Part shown: positions 56,658-64,000 of the stretch, piece by piece
How the letters are laid out: the number at the start of each line of letters is the position of its first letter
Numbering within the stretch: the first letter of the stretch is position 1
From: Arsukibacterium indicum
Lineage (GTDB): Bacteria; Pseudomonadota; Gammaproteobacteria; Enterobacterales; Alteromonadaceae
Reading direction: 5' to 3'
Assembly: GCF_019100565.1 (NCBI RefSeq)
Contig: NZ_JAHRID010000010.1
Location: forward strand, 79,026 to 143,025
Length of the DNA stretch: 64,000 nucleotides
Position numbers and translations under genes: made by a program
Notes under the pieces: model-generated
What the model was told of the DNA's origin: nothing
Databases searched by the model: none
The model's input: only the letters and a program-made list of their open reading frames with translations

Positions 56658-59288
56658 TTAGCCCGAGTTGCGCATGCCAGCGGCAATACCAGCGATACTG
56701 ACCATCAAAGCCCTGCTGATCATCGGGTTGACCCGCTCTGGCTGATGGCGGACCCGGTGTAACAGTTCGGCCTGCAAAATATGCAGTGGGTCTACGTAGG
56801 TGTTACGCAGCATTATTGATTCGCGGATCCAGCTCTCTTTGGCCATTAATGTATCGCTGTGAATAAGCTTTAGCAGCAAGTCACGGTCAGCCGTTAGCTG
56901 GGCTCTGAGCTCTTGTCCTAAATGTTTCAGCTCGTCCGGCACCAGCACTTTGTCATAATAGGCGGCGATATCGACGTCGGCTTTTAAAAACACCATCTCC
57001 AGCATCGACATCCGGGTAGCGAAAAATGGCCATTGCTGCTGCATTTCATCCAGCAGTGCGGTGTTGTTCTGCTCTGCCACTTTTGCCAGGGCAGCGCCGG
57101 CGCCCAGCCAGGCCGGCAACATTAAGCGGTTTTGCGACCAGGCAAATTGCCAGGGAATTGCCCGCAGGCTTTCCACACCACCGGTTGGGTTACGCTTAGC
57201 CGGCCGGCTGCCCAGCGGCAACTGGCCCAGCTCCTGCTCGGGGGTGGCGGCGCGGAAATAACCAACAAAGTCTTTATTGTGGCGTACCACGGCACGATAC
57301 GCCTCACATGAATCGTCGGCCAGCTGCTGCATCAGTTCACGCCAGCTTTTTTTCGGTACCGGCGGGGGCAACAATAAGCCTTCCAGTACCGCACTGGCAT
57401 ACAACGCCAGACTGCGTTCGGCAAGTTTAGGCAGGCCAAATTTAAAACGGATCATCTCGCCCTGCTCAGTAACCCGCAGGCCGCCGGCCAGCGAGCCCGG
57501 TGGCTGCGATAAAATAGCGGCATGGGCCGGGCCGCCGCCACGGCCAATAGTACCGCCGCGGCCATGGAATAATGTCAGTTGCACTTTAGCCTGCTGGCAA
57601 ATGGCCACTAACGCTTCCTGAGCACTGTACTGCGCCCAGGCTGCAGCAAGCACGCCGGCGTCTTTGGCCGAGTCAGAGTAACCAATCATCACTTCCTGCT
57701 TACCGTTAATATAACCGCGGTACCAGTCGATACTGAGCAGGCGCTTCATGCAATCCGGCGCATTCTGTAAATCGCTGAGGGTTTCAAACAATGGCGCCAC
57801 CGGCATCGGAAAACTGATGCCGGCTTCTTTTAACAGCAATTGTACTGCCAGGACATCAGACGGTTTACCTGCCATCGAAATAACGTAAGTACTAAGCGCC
57901 TCACTACCATGCCGGGCCACAATATCGCAGGTATCCAGTACTTCCTGCACATCATCAGACGGCTGCCAGTTTTTCGGAAATAATGGCCGGCGGTTGGCCA
58001 GCTCTGCCAGCAAGAAAGCCTGGCGGGCGCTTTCGTCCCAGGCACTGTAGTCGCCCAGCCCCAGATGCTGGGTTAATTCAGCGAATACCTGAGCATGGCG
58101 GCCGGCATCCTGACGGATATCCAGCTTTAACAAGGTTAAGCCAAAGGCATAGGCACGACGGATGGTGTCCAGCAACCGGCCGTTGGCGATGACGGCCATA
58201 CCGCAGTCCAGTAATGACTGATAGCACAGCTGCAGAGGTTCCAGTAATTGCTGATTGTGCCAGATTAAATTATCTGGCCGTTGCAGCCGGTCGTGCTTTA
58301 ACGCCTCGGTTAACCAATCACGGCTGCGCAATAATCCTGCACGCAACTGGTTCAGCACCACCCGGTAAGGCTCACTGGCGTCACCTGCTACCGCACGCAG
58401 TGCATCATTAGCCTGATACATCGACAATTCACTGCTGAGACTATCTAAATCAGCGGCAAATAAATCGGCGGCTTTCCAGCGGCTTAACAACAGCACCTGG
58501 CGGGTAACTTTCGCCGTAACAAAAGGGTTGCCATCGCGATCACCACCCATCCAGGAAGAAAACTTCACGGGCGCTGCGTCTGGTGCCAGACCAGTACCGG
58601 TTGCGCGTAGTAGTTTATGATCCAGTTCCCGCAGAAAATCGGGAATAGCCTGCCACAATGAGCTTTCAATGACCGCAAAACCTGATTTTGCTTCATCAAC
58701 CGGGGTAGGCCGCTGTTCCCGAATTTCATTGGTGTGCCAGGCCTGGGCGATCAGCTCACTTAATCTTAATTCAACTTTTTGCTGCTCGGCAGCGGTTAAA
58801 TCGTGCTCCAGCTCAGTTAAACAGGCAGCAATTTCAGTCAGTTTATGAATAAGGGTGCGACGTGACACTTCAGTAGGGTGGGCGGTCAGCACCAGCTCAA
58901 TGGATAAATTGGCCACTGCTTCGGTGACTTTGGCGTCATCAAGCTTTTTATCGTCCAGCAGGCTGAACAACTCCTGCAGCGGTTCAGGCTTTTCGATACT
59001 GGCATGGCCAATCCGGCTGATGGTGTGATGTTGCTCGGCTAAGTTAGCCAGGTTTAAAAACTGGGCGAAGGCCCGGGCGACCGGCAATAACTCGTCGTCG
59101 CTCAGGCTGCGTAGCACCTGCTTTAACTTGTCGGCCTGCAGTTCTTCACCCTGGCGTGCGGCCTTAGACAGCATCCTGATTTGTTCTACCCGTTCAAGGA
59201 CAGCGTCGCCCAGTTGCTGGCGAATGGTTTCACCCAGCTGGGTGCCCAGCAGGCCAACATTGGTTTTAAGTGCAGCGTAATGGTCCAT
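56658..59288 (-). CDS. ppc: Phosphoenolpyruvate carboxylase
   Basis: Carboxylates PEP to oxaloacetate, an anaplerotic reaction. It is 876 residues (E. coli 883). Family signatures are [17 protein letters not shown] (catalytic His, near residue 137), [44 protein letters not shown] with the catalytic Lys and Arg loop, and the C-terminal [13 protein letters not shown]. No phosphorylation extension is present. A GntR-type operator candidate lies about 100 bases upstream. Confidence 0.97.
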   Translation of the reverse strand: MDHYAALKTNVGLLGTQLGETIRQQLGDAVLERVEQIRMLSKAARQGEELQADKLKQVLRSLSDDELLPVARAFAQFLNLANLAEQHHTISRIGHASIEKPEPLQELFSLLDDKKLDDAKVTEAVANLSIELVLTAHPTEVSRRTLIHKLTEIAACLTELEHDLTAAEQQKVELRLSELIAQAWHTNEIREQRPTPVDEAKSGFAVIESSLWQAIPDFLRELDHKLLRATGTGLAPDAAPVKFSSWMGGDRDGNPFVTAKVTRQVLLLSRWKAADLFAADLDSLSSELSMYQANDALRAVAGDASEPYRVVLNQLRAGLLRSRDWLTEALKHDRLQRPDNLIWHNQQLLEPLQLCYQSLLDCGMAVIANGRLLDTIRRAYAFGLTLLKLDIRQDAGRHAQVFAELTQHLGLGDYSAWDESARQAFLLAELANRRPLFPKNWQPSDDVQEVLDTCDIVARHGSEALSTYVISMAGKPSDVLAVQLLLKEAGISFPMPVAPLFETLSDLQNAPDCMKRLLSIDWYRGYINGKQEVMIGYSDSAKDAGVLAAAWAQYSAQEALVAICQQAKVQLTLFHGRGGTIGRGGGPAHAAILSQPPGSLAGGLRVTEQGEMIRFKFGLPKLAERSLALYASAVLEGLLLPPPVPKKSWRELMQQLADDSCEAYRAVVRHNKDFVGYFRAATPEQELGQLPLGSRPAKRNPTGGVESLRAIPWQFAWSQNRLMLPAWLGAGAALAKVAEQNNTALLDEMQQQWPFFATRMSMLEMVFLKADVDIAAYYDKVLVPDELKHLGQELRAQLTADRDLLLKLIHSDTLMAKESWIRESIMLRNTYVDPLHILQAELLHRVRHQPERVNPMISRALMVSIAGIAAGMRNSG

Positions 59289-59386
59289 TTCAGCGCCTCT
59301 GTTTTTGATTAAGTAGCAGTAATAGACTCACCCTAGCCTGTTATCAATTGGTACTCAACACTGATAGATTACAAAAGCAGCAACGA

Positions 59387-59403
59387 AATTGGTAAGACCA
59401 AAT
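59387..59403. promoter_or_regulatory. Candidate GntR/PdhR-type operator upstream of ppc
   Basis: AATTGGTAAGACCAAAT is close to the PdhR consensus AATTGGT-N3-ACCAATT (13 of 14 arm positions). It lies 99 bases upstream of the ppc start codon on the minus strand. A pyruvate-responsive regulator would make sense for an anaplerotic enzyme. Not verified; pdhR is not in the window. Confidence 0.45.
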
Positions 59404-59467
59404 TACCAAAACCCTTAGTTGTTGTCAGATATTCGTCAGCTTCAATCTATCCGGCGATTCTGGTATT

Positions 59468-59500
59468 GACTTAAATAAGTCGCTGCAGCCATGCTATAGT
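59468..59500 (+). promoter_or_regulatory. Candidate promoter with palindrome for the VC0807-type gene
   Basis: A perfect-arm palindrome GACTTAAATAAGTC (59468-59481) is followed by TATAGT at 59495-59500, a good -10, 32 bases before the start codon at 59533. TTAAAT at 59471-59476 is a poor -35, with 18-base spacing; the palindrome may bind an activator or repressor. Confidence 0.4.
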
Positions 59501-59532
59501 CCATTATTATTTTTTAAACGGTAAAACGCCTG

Positions 59533-60249
59533 ATGTCCACACCAGCCAGCACCCCGGCCCGCCCGGTTAAACAAAAAAAATCGGGTTTTCTAAGCAATAT
59601 GATTTTTAATATTGTGATCCCGGCAGTGATACTCAGCCGGTTCAGTGGCGAAGACGCCCTGGGCCCGGTATGGGGCGTAGTAGTGGCGCTGGCCTTTCCG
59701 CTGCTGTTTGGCTTATGGGAGCTGTTGCAATCGGGCAAGGTTAATTTTTACTCAATTCTCGGTATTATCAGTGTATTGCTGACCGGCGGTATCAGCTTGC
59801 TGCAGCTGGACCCGGCTTACATTGCGATTAAAGAGGCGATGATCCCGGCAATCATTGGTATTATTGTCCTGATAAGCCAATACACACCCTACCCGCTGGT
59901 AAAAAAACTGCTGATTAATCCCGACTTACTGGATACCGACAAACTGTATCAGGCACTGGCAGCACAACAAAACCGCGAACTATTTGAGCAACGGGTGGCC
60001 CGTGCCGGCTATGTTGTCGCGTTAGCATTTTTTGTCTCTGCCGTACTGAATTATGTGCTGGCTAAGGCAATTGTCGTCAGTCAGCCAGGCACCACGGCTT
60101 ATGCCGAAGAGCTGGGCCGGATGACCTGGCTAAGCTATCCGGTTATTGTGCTGCCGGTAATGGTGCTGTTAATGGGCGCCATAATTTATATGTTTAGCCA
60201 GATAGGCAAGCTTACCCGGCAGTCACTGGAAGACTTTATTCTGCAGTAG
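59533..60249 (+). CDS. VC0807-type multi-pass membrane protein
   Basis: A 238-residue membrane protein with five or six helices: NIVIPAVILSRF, WGVVVALAFPLLFGLWELL, YSILGIISVLLTGGISLL, MIPAIIGIIVLISQY, VVALAFFVSAVLNYVLA and YPVIVLPVMVLLMGAIIYMFS. It matches the VC0807 family, which is distantly like intracellular septation protein A. The FGLWEL segment and the YTPYPLVKKLL loop are typical. Function unknown; maybe transport. Its last 14 bases overlap the end of the sodium-channel gene. Confidence 0.78.
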   Translation: MSTPASTPARPVKQKKSGFLSNMIFNIVIPAVILSRFSGEDALGPVWGVVVALAFPLLFGLWELLQSGKVNFYSILGIISVLLTGGISLLQLDPAYIAIKEAMIPAIIGIIVLISQYTPYPLVKKLLINPDLLDTDKLYQALAAQQNRELFEQRVARAGYVVALAFFVSAVLNYVLAKAIVVSQPGTTAYAEELGRMTWLSYPVIVLPVMVLLMGAIIYMFSQIGKLTRQSLEDFILQ

Positions 60250-61072
60250 GCTTTTTCAGTTCACTGCGCAGGCTTTGCAGCTCTTGTTGTAACTGCTGCA
60301 TCTGCAGTAATAGCTGTTGCTGAGTCGCCTGATCAGCATCATGTTCCTCTTTATGCTCTTCGTCATGCATGCTTTGTACGGCATTTACTATTACCGCAAT
60401 AAACAGGTTTAACATGGTAAAAGTAGCAATAAGAATAAAAGGCACGAAAAACGCCCAGGCATACGGGAACTCGGCAATAACCGGCCTGGCGATGCCCATT
60501 GACCAGCTTTCCAGCGTCATGATCTGGAACAGGGTGTACAGCGATGCCCCGAGGCTGCCAAACCAGTCGGGAAAGGCTTCGCCAAACAACTTGGTCACCA
60601 TTACTGCCGCCACGTAATAAATTAATGCCAGCACCATGGCAATAGACAGCATGCCGTTTAGCGACTTAATTAATGCGCCGACAATTTTGCGCATCGACGG
60701 CACAAAGGTCAGTACTCTTAGCACCCGCAATACCCGCAGCGCCCGCAATACAGCAAAAGGCCCACTGGCAGGCACTAAGGCAATGCCCACCACAATAAAA
60801 TCGAAAATACTCCAGCCATCTTTAAAAAATGCCAGCCGGTGCACATAAATTCGCAGGCCAATTTCCACTACAAACACGGCCAGAATTATTTTATCAAACA
60901 GCAACAGCGCCGGGCCAACGGCCTGCATTATCGCTGCAGAGGTTTCCAGCCCAAGAATGACGGCATTAATTAAAATCAGCGTTAACAAGGTGCGTTGCAC
61001 ACTGGTGCGCTGCAGAAAATGGCCTGCTTTATGTCGCAAAGCGCTTACCCCAGGCAAACTGTTACTACTCAT
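60236..61072 (-). CDS. Bacterial voltage-gated sodium channel (BacNav, NavAb-like)
   Basis: A 278-residue single-domain channel. It has six helices and the pore signature T186-L-E188-S-W190-S-M192, the same selectivity filter TLESWSM as NavAb. S4 has Arg every third position, R110, R113, R116 and R119 (RALRVLRVLRVL), the voltage sensor. S1 to S3 are visible (TLILINAVILGLET, IILAVFVVEIGLRIY, FDFIVVGIALVP) and S6 is FILIATFTMLNLFIAVIVNAV. The C-terminal part is an acidic neck (HDEEHKEEHDADQ) and a tetramerising Leu/Gln coiled coil (249-273). Homotetramer in the inner membrane; likely linked to motility or pH homeostasis, as in Bacillus NaChBac. Confidence 0.95.
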   Translation of the reverse strand: MSSNSLPGVSALRHKAGHFLQRTSVQRTLLTLILINAVILGLETSAAIMQAVGPALLLFDKIILAVFVVEIGLRIYVHRLAFFKDGWSIFDFIVVGIALVPASGPFAVLRALRVLRVLRVLTFVPSMRKIVGALIKSLNGMLSIAMVLALIYYVAAVMVTKLFGEAFPDWFGSLGASLYTLFQIMTLESWSMGIARPVIAEFPYAWAFFVPFILIATFTMLNLFIAVIVNAVQSMHDEEHKEEHDADQATQQQLLLQMQQLQQELQSLRSELKKPTAE

Positions 61073-61264
61073 ATCGCACCTCTGAATTAAACTGGCGCTA
61101 TTGTATGACAGCAGTAAATGCCGTCAATCGCTGAATGCTGGCTTGGAAGACAATAATTGCCACTTAGCAAGTTGCGTTAAAAGTTTGTTGAAGCACAATT
61201 AGAGAACCGGCAGTGCGTGGTGCTATTGGTTACTTTAACGATATAGCGTCGCGTTGGCTGCCAT

Positions 61265-61271
61265 CTATACT
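61265..61271 (+). promoter_or_regulatory. Candidate sigma-S-like -10 element
   Basis: CTATACT, the extended -10 preferred by RpoS, lies 87 bases before the lipid kinase start. No good -35 is at 17 bases, as is usual for sigma-S promoters. A second AT-rich element (TATATAA) is 18 bases further down. Confidence 0.35.
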
Positions 61272-61357
61272 GAACTAATCTCTATATAAACCACCAGAAC
61301 AACTACTGTGTTTAACAGTGGGATTAAAAACGGATTTAGCATTGGAGGAACACCTAA

Positions 61358-62257
61358 TTGTCACATGCCCTTTTGCTGGTAAACCCTAATAGCCGCAATG
61401 GTCAGGCGGCTGAGCTGGACGAAGCAATAGCGCTGCTTGAGGCATCGGGCTTTGAGATTAATGTGCATTTAACAGAGAGCGAAGCTGATATGCTGGCGAA
61501 AATTGCCGGTTACCCGCAACAAGACGGCATCGTCATTATTGCCGGTGGCGATGGCACTATCAGCTCGGCGCTGGCAACAATTAAAAAGCACCAACACACC
61601 CTGGCAATTCTGCCGCTGGGTACCGGCAACGACTTTGCCCGCTCTCTGGGTATTTCTCTGGATATTGCAGCAGCAACCAATACAATTATTGCCGGCAGGC
61701 GGCAACGGATAAACCTGGCAACAGTTAACGATAACTACTTTGTCAATGTTGCCCATCTTGGCCTGGGTGTAGACGTAACCCATGAGTTGACACCTGAATC
61801 TAAAAAACACTTTGGTGTATTTGCTTACCTGGGGGCATTTTTCAGTGCCATAAAGCGCAACCGCAGCTTCAAACTAAAAATAAAAGCAGATGACTGGCAA
61901 TGCTCAGTTAAAGCTATTCATCTGGCAGTAGGCAATGGCCGCTATTATGGGGGTGGTAATATTGTTGATGACGCGGCAACAATACAAGATGGCAAACTGA
62001 GCTTATTCTGCATTAGGCCGCAACACTGGTGGCAGCTGCTACTGCTGGGGCCCAGTTTACGAAATGGTAATTTGCGTCCAGCCGAGCGGGTAATCTGCAG
62101 ACGCGCCAAAGAAATCATTATTAACACCAAGCGACCGATAGAACTTGAAGCTGATGGTGAGTTTAAAACCAAAACGCCAGCAGAGTTTAAAGTGATCCCT
62201 GAGGCTATAGAAGTGATCGCAGGTTCTGTTCCTCAGCCAACAACTGATAAGGTTTAA
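61358..62257 (+). CDS. Diacylglycerol/lipid kinase, YegS/DagK family
   Basis: A 299-residue soluble lipid kinase of the DAGK-catalytic family. The start codon is TTG at 61358, supported by GGAGGA at 61344-61349 with 8-base spacing; no ATG follows until residue 45. The motifs are VNPNSRNG near residue 9, IIAGGDGTISSAL (GGDGT at 63-67), LPLGTGNDFAR and the LGVDVTHE region with YGGG, NGRYYGGGNIVDDA. It phosphorylates a lipid alcohol, probably diacylglycerol or phosphatidylglycerol. It is one base apart from the next gene, with which it forms an operon. Confidence 0.9.
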   Translation: MSHALLLVNPNSRNGQAAELDEAIALLEASGFEINVHLTESEADMLAKIAGYPQQDGIVIIAGGDGTISSALATIKKHQHTLAILPLGTGNDFARSLGISLDIAAATNTIIAGRRQRINLATVNDNYFVNVAHLGLGVDVTHELTPESKKHFGVFAYLGAFFSAIKRNRSFKLKIKADDWQCSVKAIHLAVGNGRYYGGGNIVDDAATIQDGKLSLFCIRPQHWWQLLLLGPSLRNGNLRPAERVICRRAKEIIINTKRPIELEADGEFKTKTPAEFKVIPEAIEVIAGSVPQPTTDKV

Positions 62258-62258
62258 T

Positions 62259-62699
62259 ATGTCAATCCTACGCACTGATAACCAGGCTGATAGCCTGGAA
62301 ATTCTGAAATTAGTGAGAGAAACAGCAGACTACTATCGGCAAATGGCTGAGCTGCTGGCAGAAGATAATCTTGATAAGCCCTTAACTAATCTTGGCCGTG
62401 AGCGGGAAACCTTTACTAGCCCCTTTGAAAAAGTGGTTAAACAGTTGGGCGAATTACCTGCCAGGCCCGATCCTGATAAAGAGTTGATGCAGCAGCTTGG
62501 CGGTAAGCTCAGCCAACTGTTCTCTACTGATGCCAGAAATACCATTTTGGACAAGTGTCTGGAACATGACCACGAACTTGCTGACCTTGTCAGACATACT
62601 AAGCTCGGCGAGCTGTCGGCCGATATTCAGCAACTACTGGATCAGTTGGCTGACAACCTTAATAAAAGTAAAAAAATAATTCAGGCGCTAAAAGTTTAA
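62259..62699 (+). CDS. PA2169/DUF2383-like four-helix-bundle protein
   Basis: A 146-residue all-helical, acidic protein without signal. The first helix has ETADYYRQMAELLAEDN, and CLEHDHELADLVRHT (with C121-E-H-D-H) and the Leu-rich last helices resemble the PA2169 family of ferritin-like four-helix bundles (DUF2383). Members are stress-induced in several bacteria, with unknown activity. The Glu/His pattern could bind metal. It sits 1 base after the lipid kinase stop, so both are probably co-expressed from the candidate sigma-S promoter. Confidence 0.65.
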   Translation: MSILRTDNQADSLEILKLVRETADYYRQMAELLAEDNLDKPLTNLGRERETFTSPFEKVVKQLGELPARPDPDKELMQQLGGKLSQLFSTDARNTILDKCLEHDHELADLVRHTKLGELSADIQQLLDQLADNLNKSKKIIQALKV

Positions 62700-62723
62700 G
62701 CAGTGATGGCAGTATCAGGCAGC

Positions 62724-63902
62724 TTATTCACTGCCTGCCTGCTTAAACCTTTTGAACGCAGCAGTTAAGTCGGCCAGCAAATCATCAACATGCTCCAGGC
62801 CAATATGTAGCCTGATAAGCGGCCCACTGTATGGCCATTTGCTGGCCGTGCGCAGTTTCTGCAGTTGCATGGTGGCGGTTACCAGGCTTTCATAGCCGCC
62901 CCAGGAAAAGCCCATTTTAAAATGATGCATGCCTTCAATAAACGCCTCGACCTGGCGTTGACTACCCTGTTTTAACACGAAGGAAAACAAGCCATTGCTG
63001 CCGCAGAAATCACGCTTAAAGATGGCATGGCCCGGATGCGACGGTAATGCCGGGTGCAACACGGTTTCAACTTCAGGCCGCTGCTGCAGCCAGTTGGCGA
63101 CAGTGAGCGCACTTTGCTCATGCTGTTGCATCCGCACCGCTAAGGTACGCAAACCTCGCAGCGCGGTGTAGGCGTCATCAGCTGAAGCGCAGTAACCCAT
63201 TAAATAACTGTGTTCGCGAAGCTTCGGCCAGTGTTTTTCATTAGCACTGGCGGTACCCAGCATTACATCGGAATGACCCACTATATACTTAGTGGCTGCC
63301 TGAATGGAGATATCTACCCCCAACTGAAACGGCTGACATAAAATGGGTGACGCCCAGGTGTTGTCTAAAATAGTCACAATATTGTGCTGCTGCGCCACCG
63401 CGCAAATGGCGGGTATATCCTGCATATCAAAACTGAGTGAGCCCGGAGACTCCAGAAATATCACTTTGGTATTGGCTTTAATTAAACTGGCAATTGCACT
63501 GCCAATTTGCGGATCATAATAAGTGGTTTCAACACCGTAGCCTTTAAGTAACTTATCACACAGTGCCCGGGTAGGTTCGTATACACTGTCGACCATTAAT
63601 AAATGGTCGCCACTTTGTAAAAAAGCCAGTAAGGCACCGCTTACTGCAGCCGCCCCACAAGGGTATAAGGCACAACCGGCCCCACCTTCAAGTTCACAGA
63701 TTGCTTCCTGCAGCGCAAAATGGGTATCGGTGCCTCGCCGGCCATAAAACGGTACCCGGTTACCTCGTTGCAACGTAGCCTGTTTTAATTCACTGAATGT
63801 ATCAAACACTATGGTAGAAGCCCTTACCAGCGGTGGGTTAACAGCGTAACCGGTATACTTTTTTGCCCGGCCGACATTAATTAGTTTAGTGTTTTTATGC
63901 AT
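62724..63902 (-). CDS. metC: Cystathionine beta-lyase
   Basis: PLP enzyme that splits cystathionine to homocysteine, pyruvate and ammonia in methionine synthesis. The ATG at 63902 gives 392 residues (E. coli 395); the frame opens earlier, at 63980, without need. Motifs are TKLINVGRAKKYTGYAVNPP, PFYGRRGTDTHFALQEAICELEGGAGCALYPCGAAAV, ILDNTWASPI and PLP lysine K205 in AATKYIVGHSDVMLGTA. The absence of the MetB-type Gly/Ser pattern and the E. coli MetC-like start favour MetC. A candidate MetJ operator lies 36 bases upstream. Confidence 0.93.
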   Translation of the reverse strand: MHKNTKLINVGRAKKYTGYAVNPPLVRASTIVFDTFSELKQATLQRGNRVPFYGRRGTDTHFALQEAICELEGGAGCALYPCGAAAVSGALLAFLQSGDHLLMVDSVYEPTRALCDKLLKGYGVETTYYDPQIGSAIASLIKANTKVIFLESPGSLSFDMQDIPAICAVAQQHNIVTILDNTWASPILCQPFQLGVDISIQAATKYIVGHSDVMLGTASANEKHWPKLREHSYLMGYCASADDAYTALRGLRTLAVRMQQHEQSALTVANWLQQRPEVETVLHPALPSHPGHAIFKRDFCGSNGLFSFVLKQGSQRQVEAFIEGMHHFKMGFSWGGYESLVTATMQLQKLRTASKWPYSGPLIRLHIGLEHVDDLLADLTAAFKRFKQAGSE

Positions 63903-63937
63903 AAATGCGCCCCGCTGCGACCTTAGTCGGATATATA

Positions 63938-63953
63938 AGCCATCTGGATGTCT
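63938..63953 (-). promoter_or_regulatory. Candidate MetJ operator of metC
   Basis: On the minus strand, AGACATCC and AGATGGCT lie side by side in 8-base register, each matching the met box AGACGTCT at 6 of 8. They are just upstream of a TATATA -10-like element (minus strand, 63932-63937) and 36 bases before the metC ATG. MetJ controls metC in E. coli, so a site is expected here. Confidence 0.5.
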
Positions 63954-64000
63954 GTAACATGCTAACCTGTTTTCCAGCAAAGATCACGATACAACGCTGC

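Overview
The window is a 64 kb chromosomal segment of a gammaproteobacterium. Base composition is near 50% GC, gene packing is tight, and several gene orders match Escherichia coli and the Alteromonadales: lexA/plsB divergent; ubiE-ubiJ-ubiB-tatA-tatB-tatC followed by tatD and hemB; rhlB-gppA divergent from trxA-rho. A Pseudomonas-like HemB, two GGDEF enzymes and TonB-dependent uptake suggest an aquatic Alteromonadales/Chromatiaceae-type bacterium (Rheinheimera, Arsukibacterium or Alishewanella-like). That placement is inferred from protein style, not from a marker tree. No rRNA, tRNA, IS element, prophage, CRISPR array or integration site was recognised.

Layout. 1-4.8 kb: lexA (partial) with two SOS boxes, plsB, tesB, an EVE-domain protein and a small unknown protein. 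4.8-7.8 kb: a DUF885 lipoprotein divergent from a diguanylate cyclase. 7.9-15.3 kb: a long collinear run of ubiquinone genes, Tat translocase, an unknown exported protein, tatD, a membrane diguanylate cyclase and hemB. 15.3-23.0 kb (minus strand): chaB, a decayed proline iminopeptidase, then a coupled block of VTT membrane protein, six-hairpin glycosidase-like protein, GT4 glycosyltransferase, and a fused alkaline-phosphatase-superfamily/EEP protein. 23.2-28.6 kb: sodC, gppA, rhlB, trxA, rho. 28.6-32.6 kb: ndh, a solute-binding-like protein, deoA and cdd.

32.6-41.1 kb is a nearly complete methionine salvage locus: mtnU-mtnE on one strand, mtnB-mtnC-mtnD on the other, sharing a region with a candidate MetJ operator; then a LysR regulator, a small exported TPR-like protein, an intergenic foldback element, and mtnA divergent from mtnK. 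metC at the right end also carries a candidate MetJ operator. 41.2-46.3 kb is an ABC exporter operon with three different periplasmic adaptor proteins between one ATPase and one MacB/FtsX-type permease. A sialidase-fold protein, a redoxin/DsbD pair, a TonB-dependent receptor and threonine aldolase follow. The last stretch has a MsrA-thioredoxin-MsrB fusion, a BON-MscS channel, ppc, a VC0807-type membrane protein, a NavAb-like sodium channel, a lipid kinase, a four-helix-bundle stress protein and metC.

The best candidates for undescribed biology are the VTT/glycosidase/glycosyltransferase/phosphodiesterase operon (possible glycolipid or lipid-linked glycan metabolism), the three-adaptor ABC exporter, and the MsrA-Trx-MsrB enzyme with its domain order and missing resolving cysteine. 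All functional statements rest on reading motifs by eye; no database search was run.
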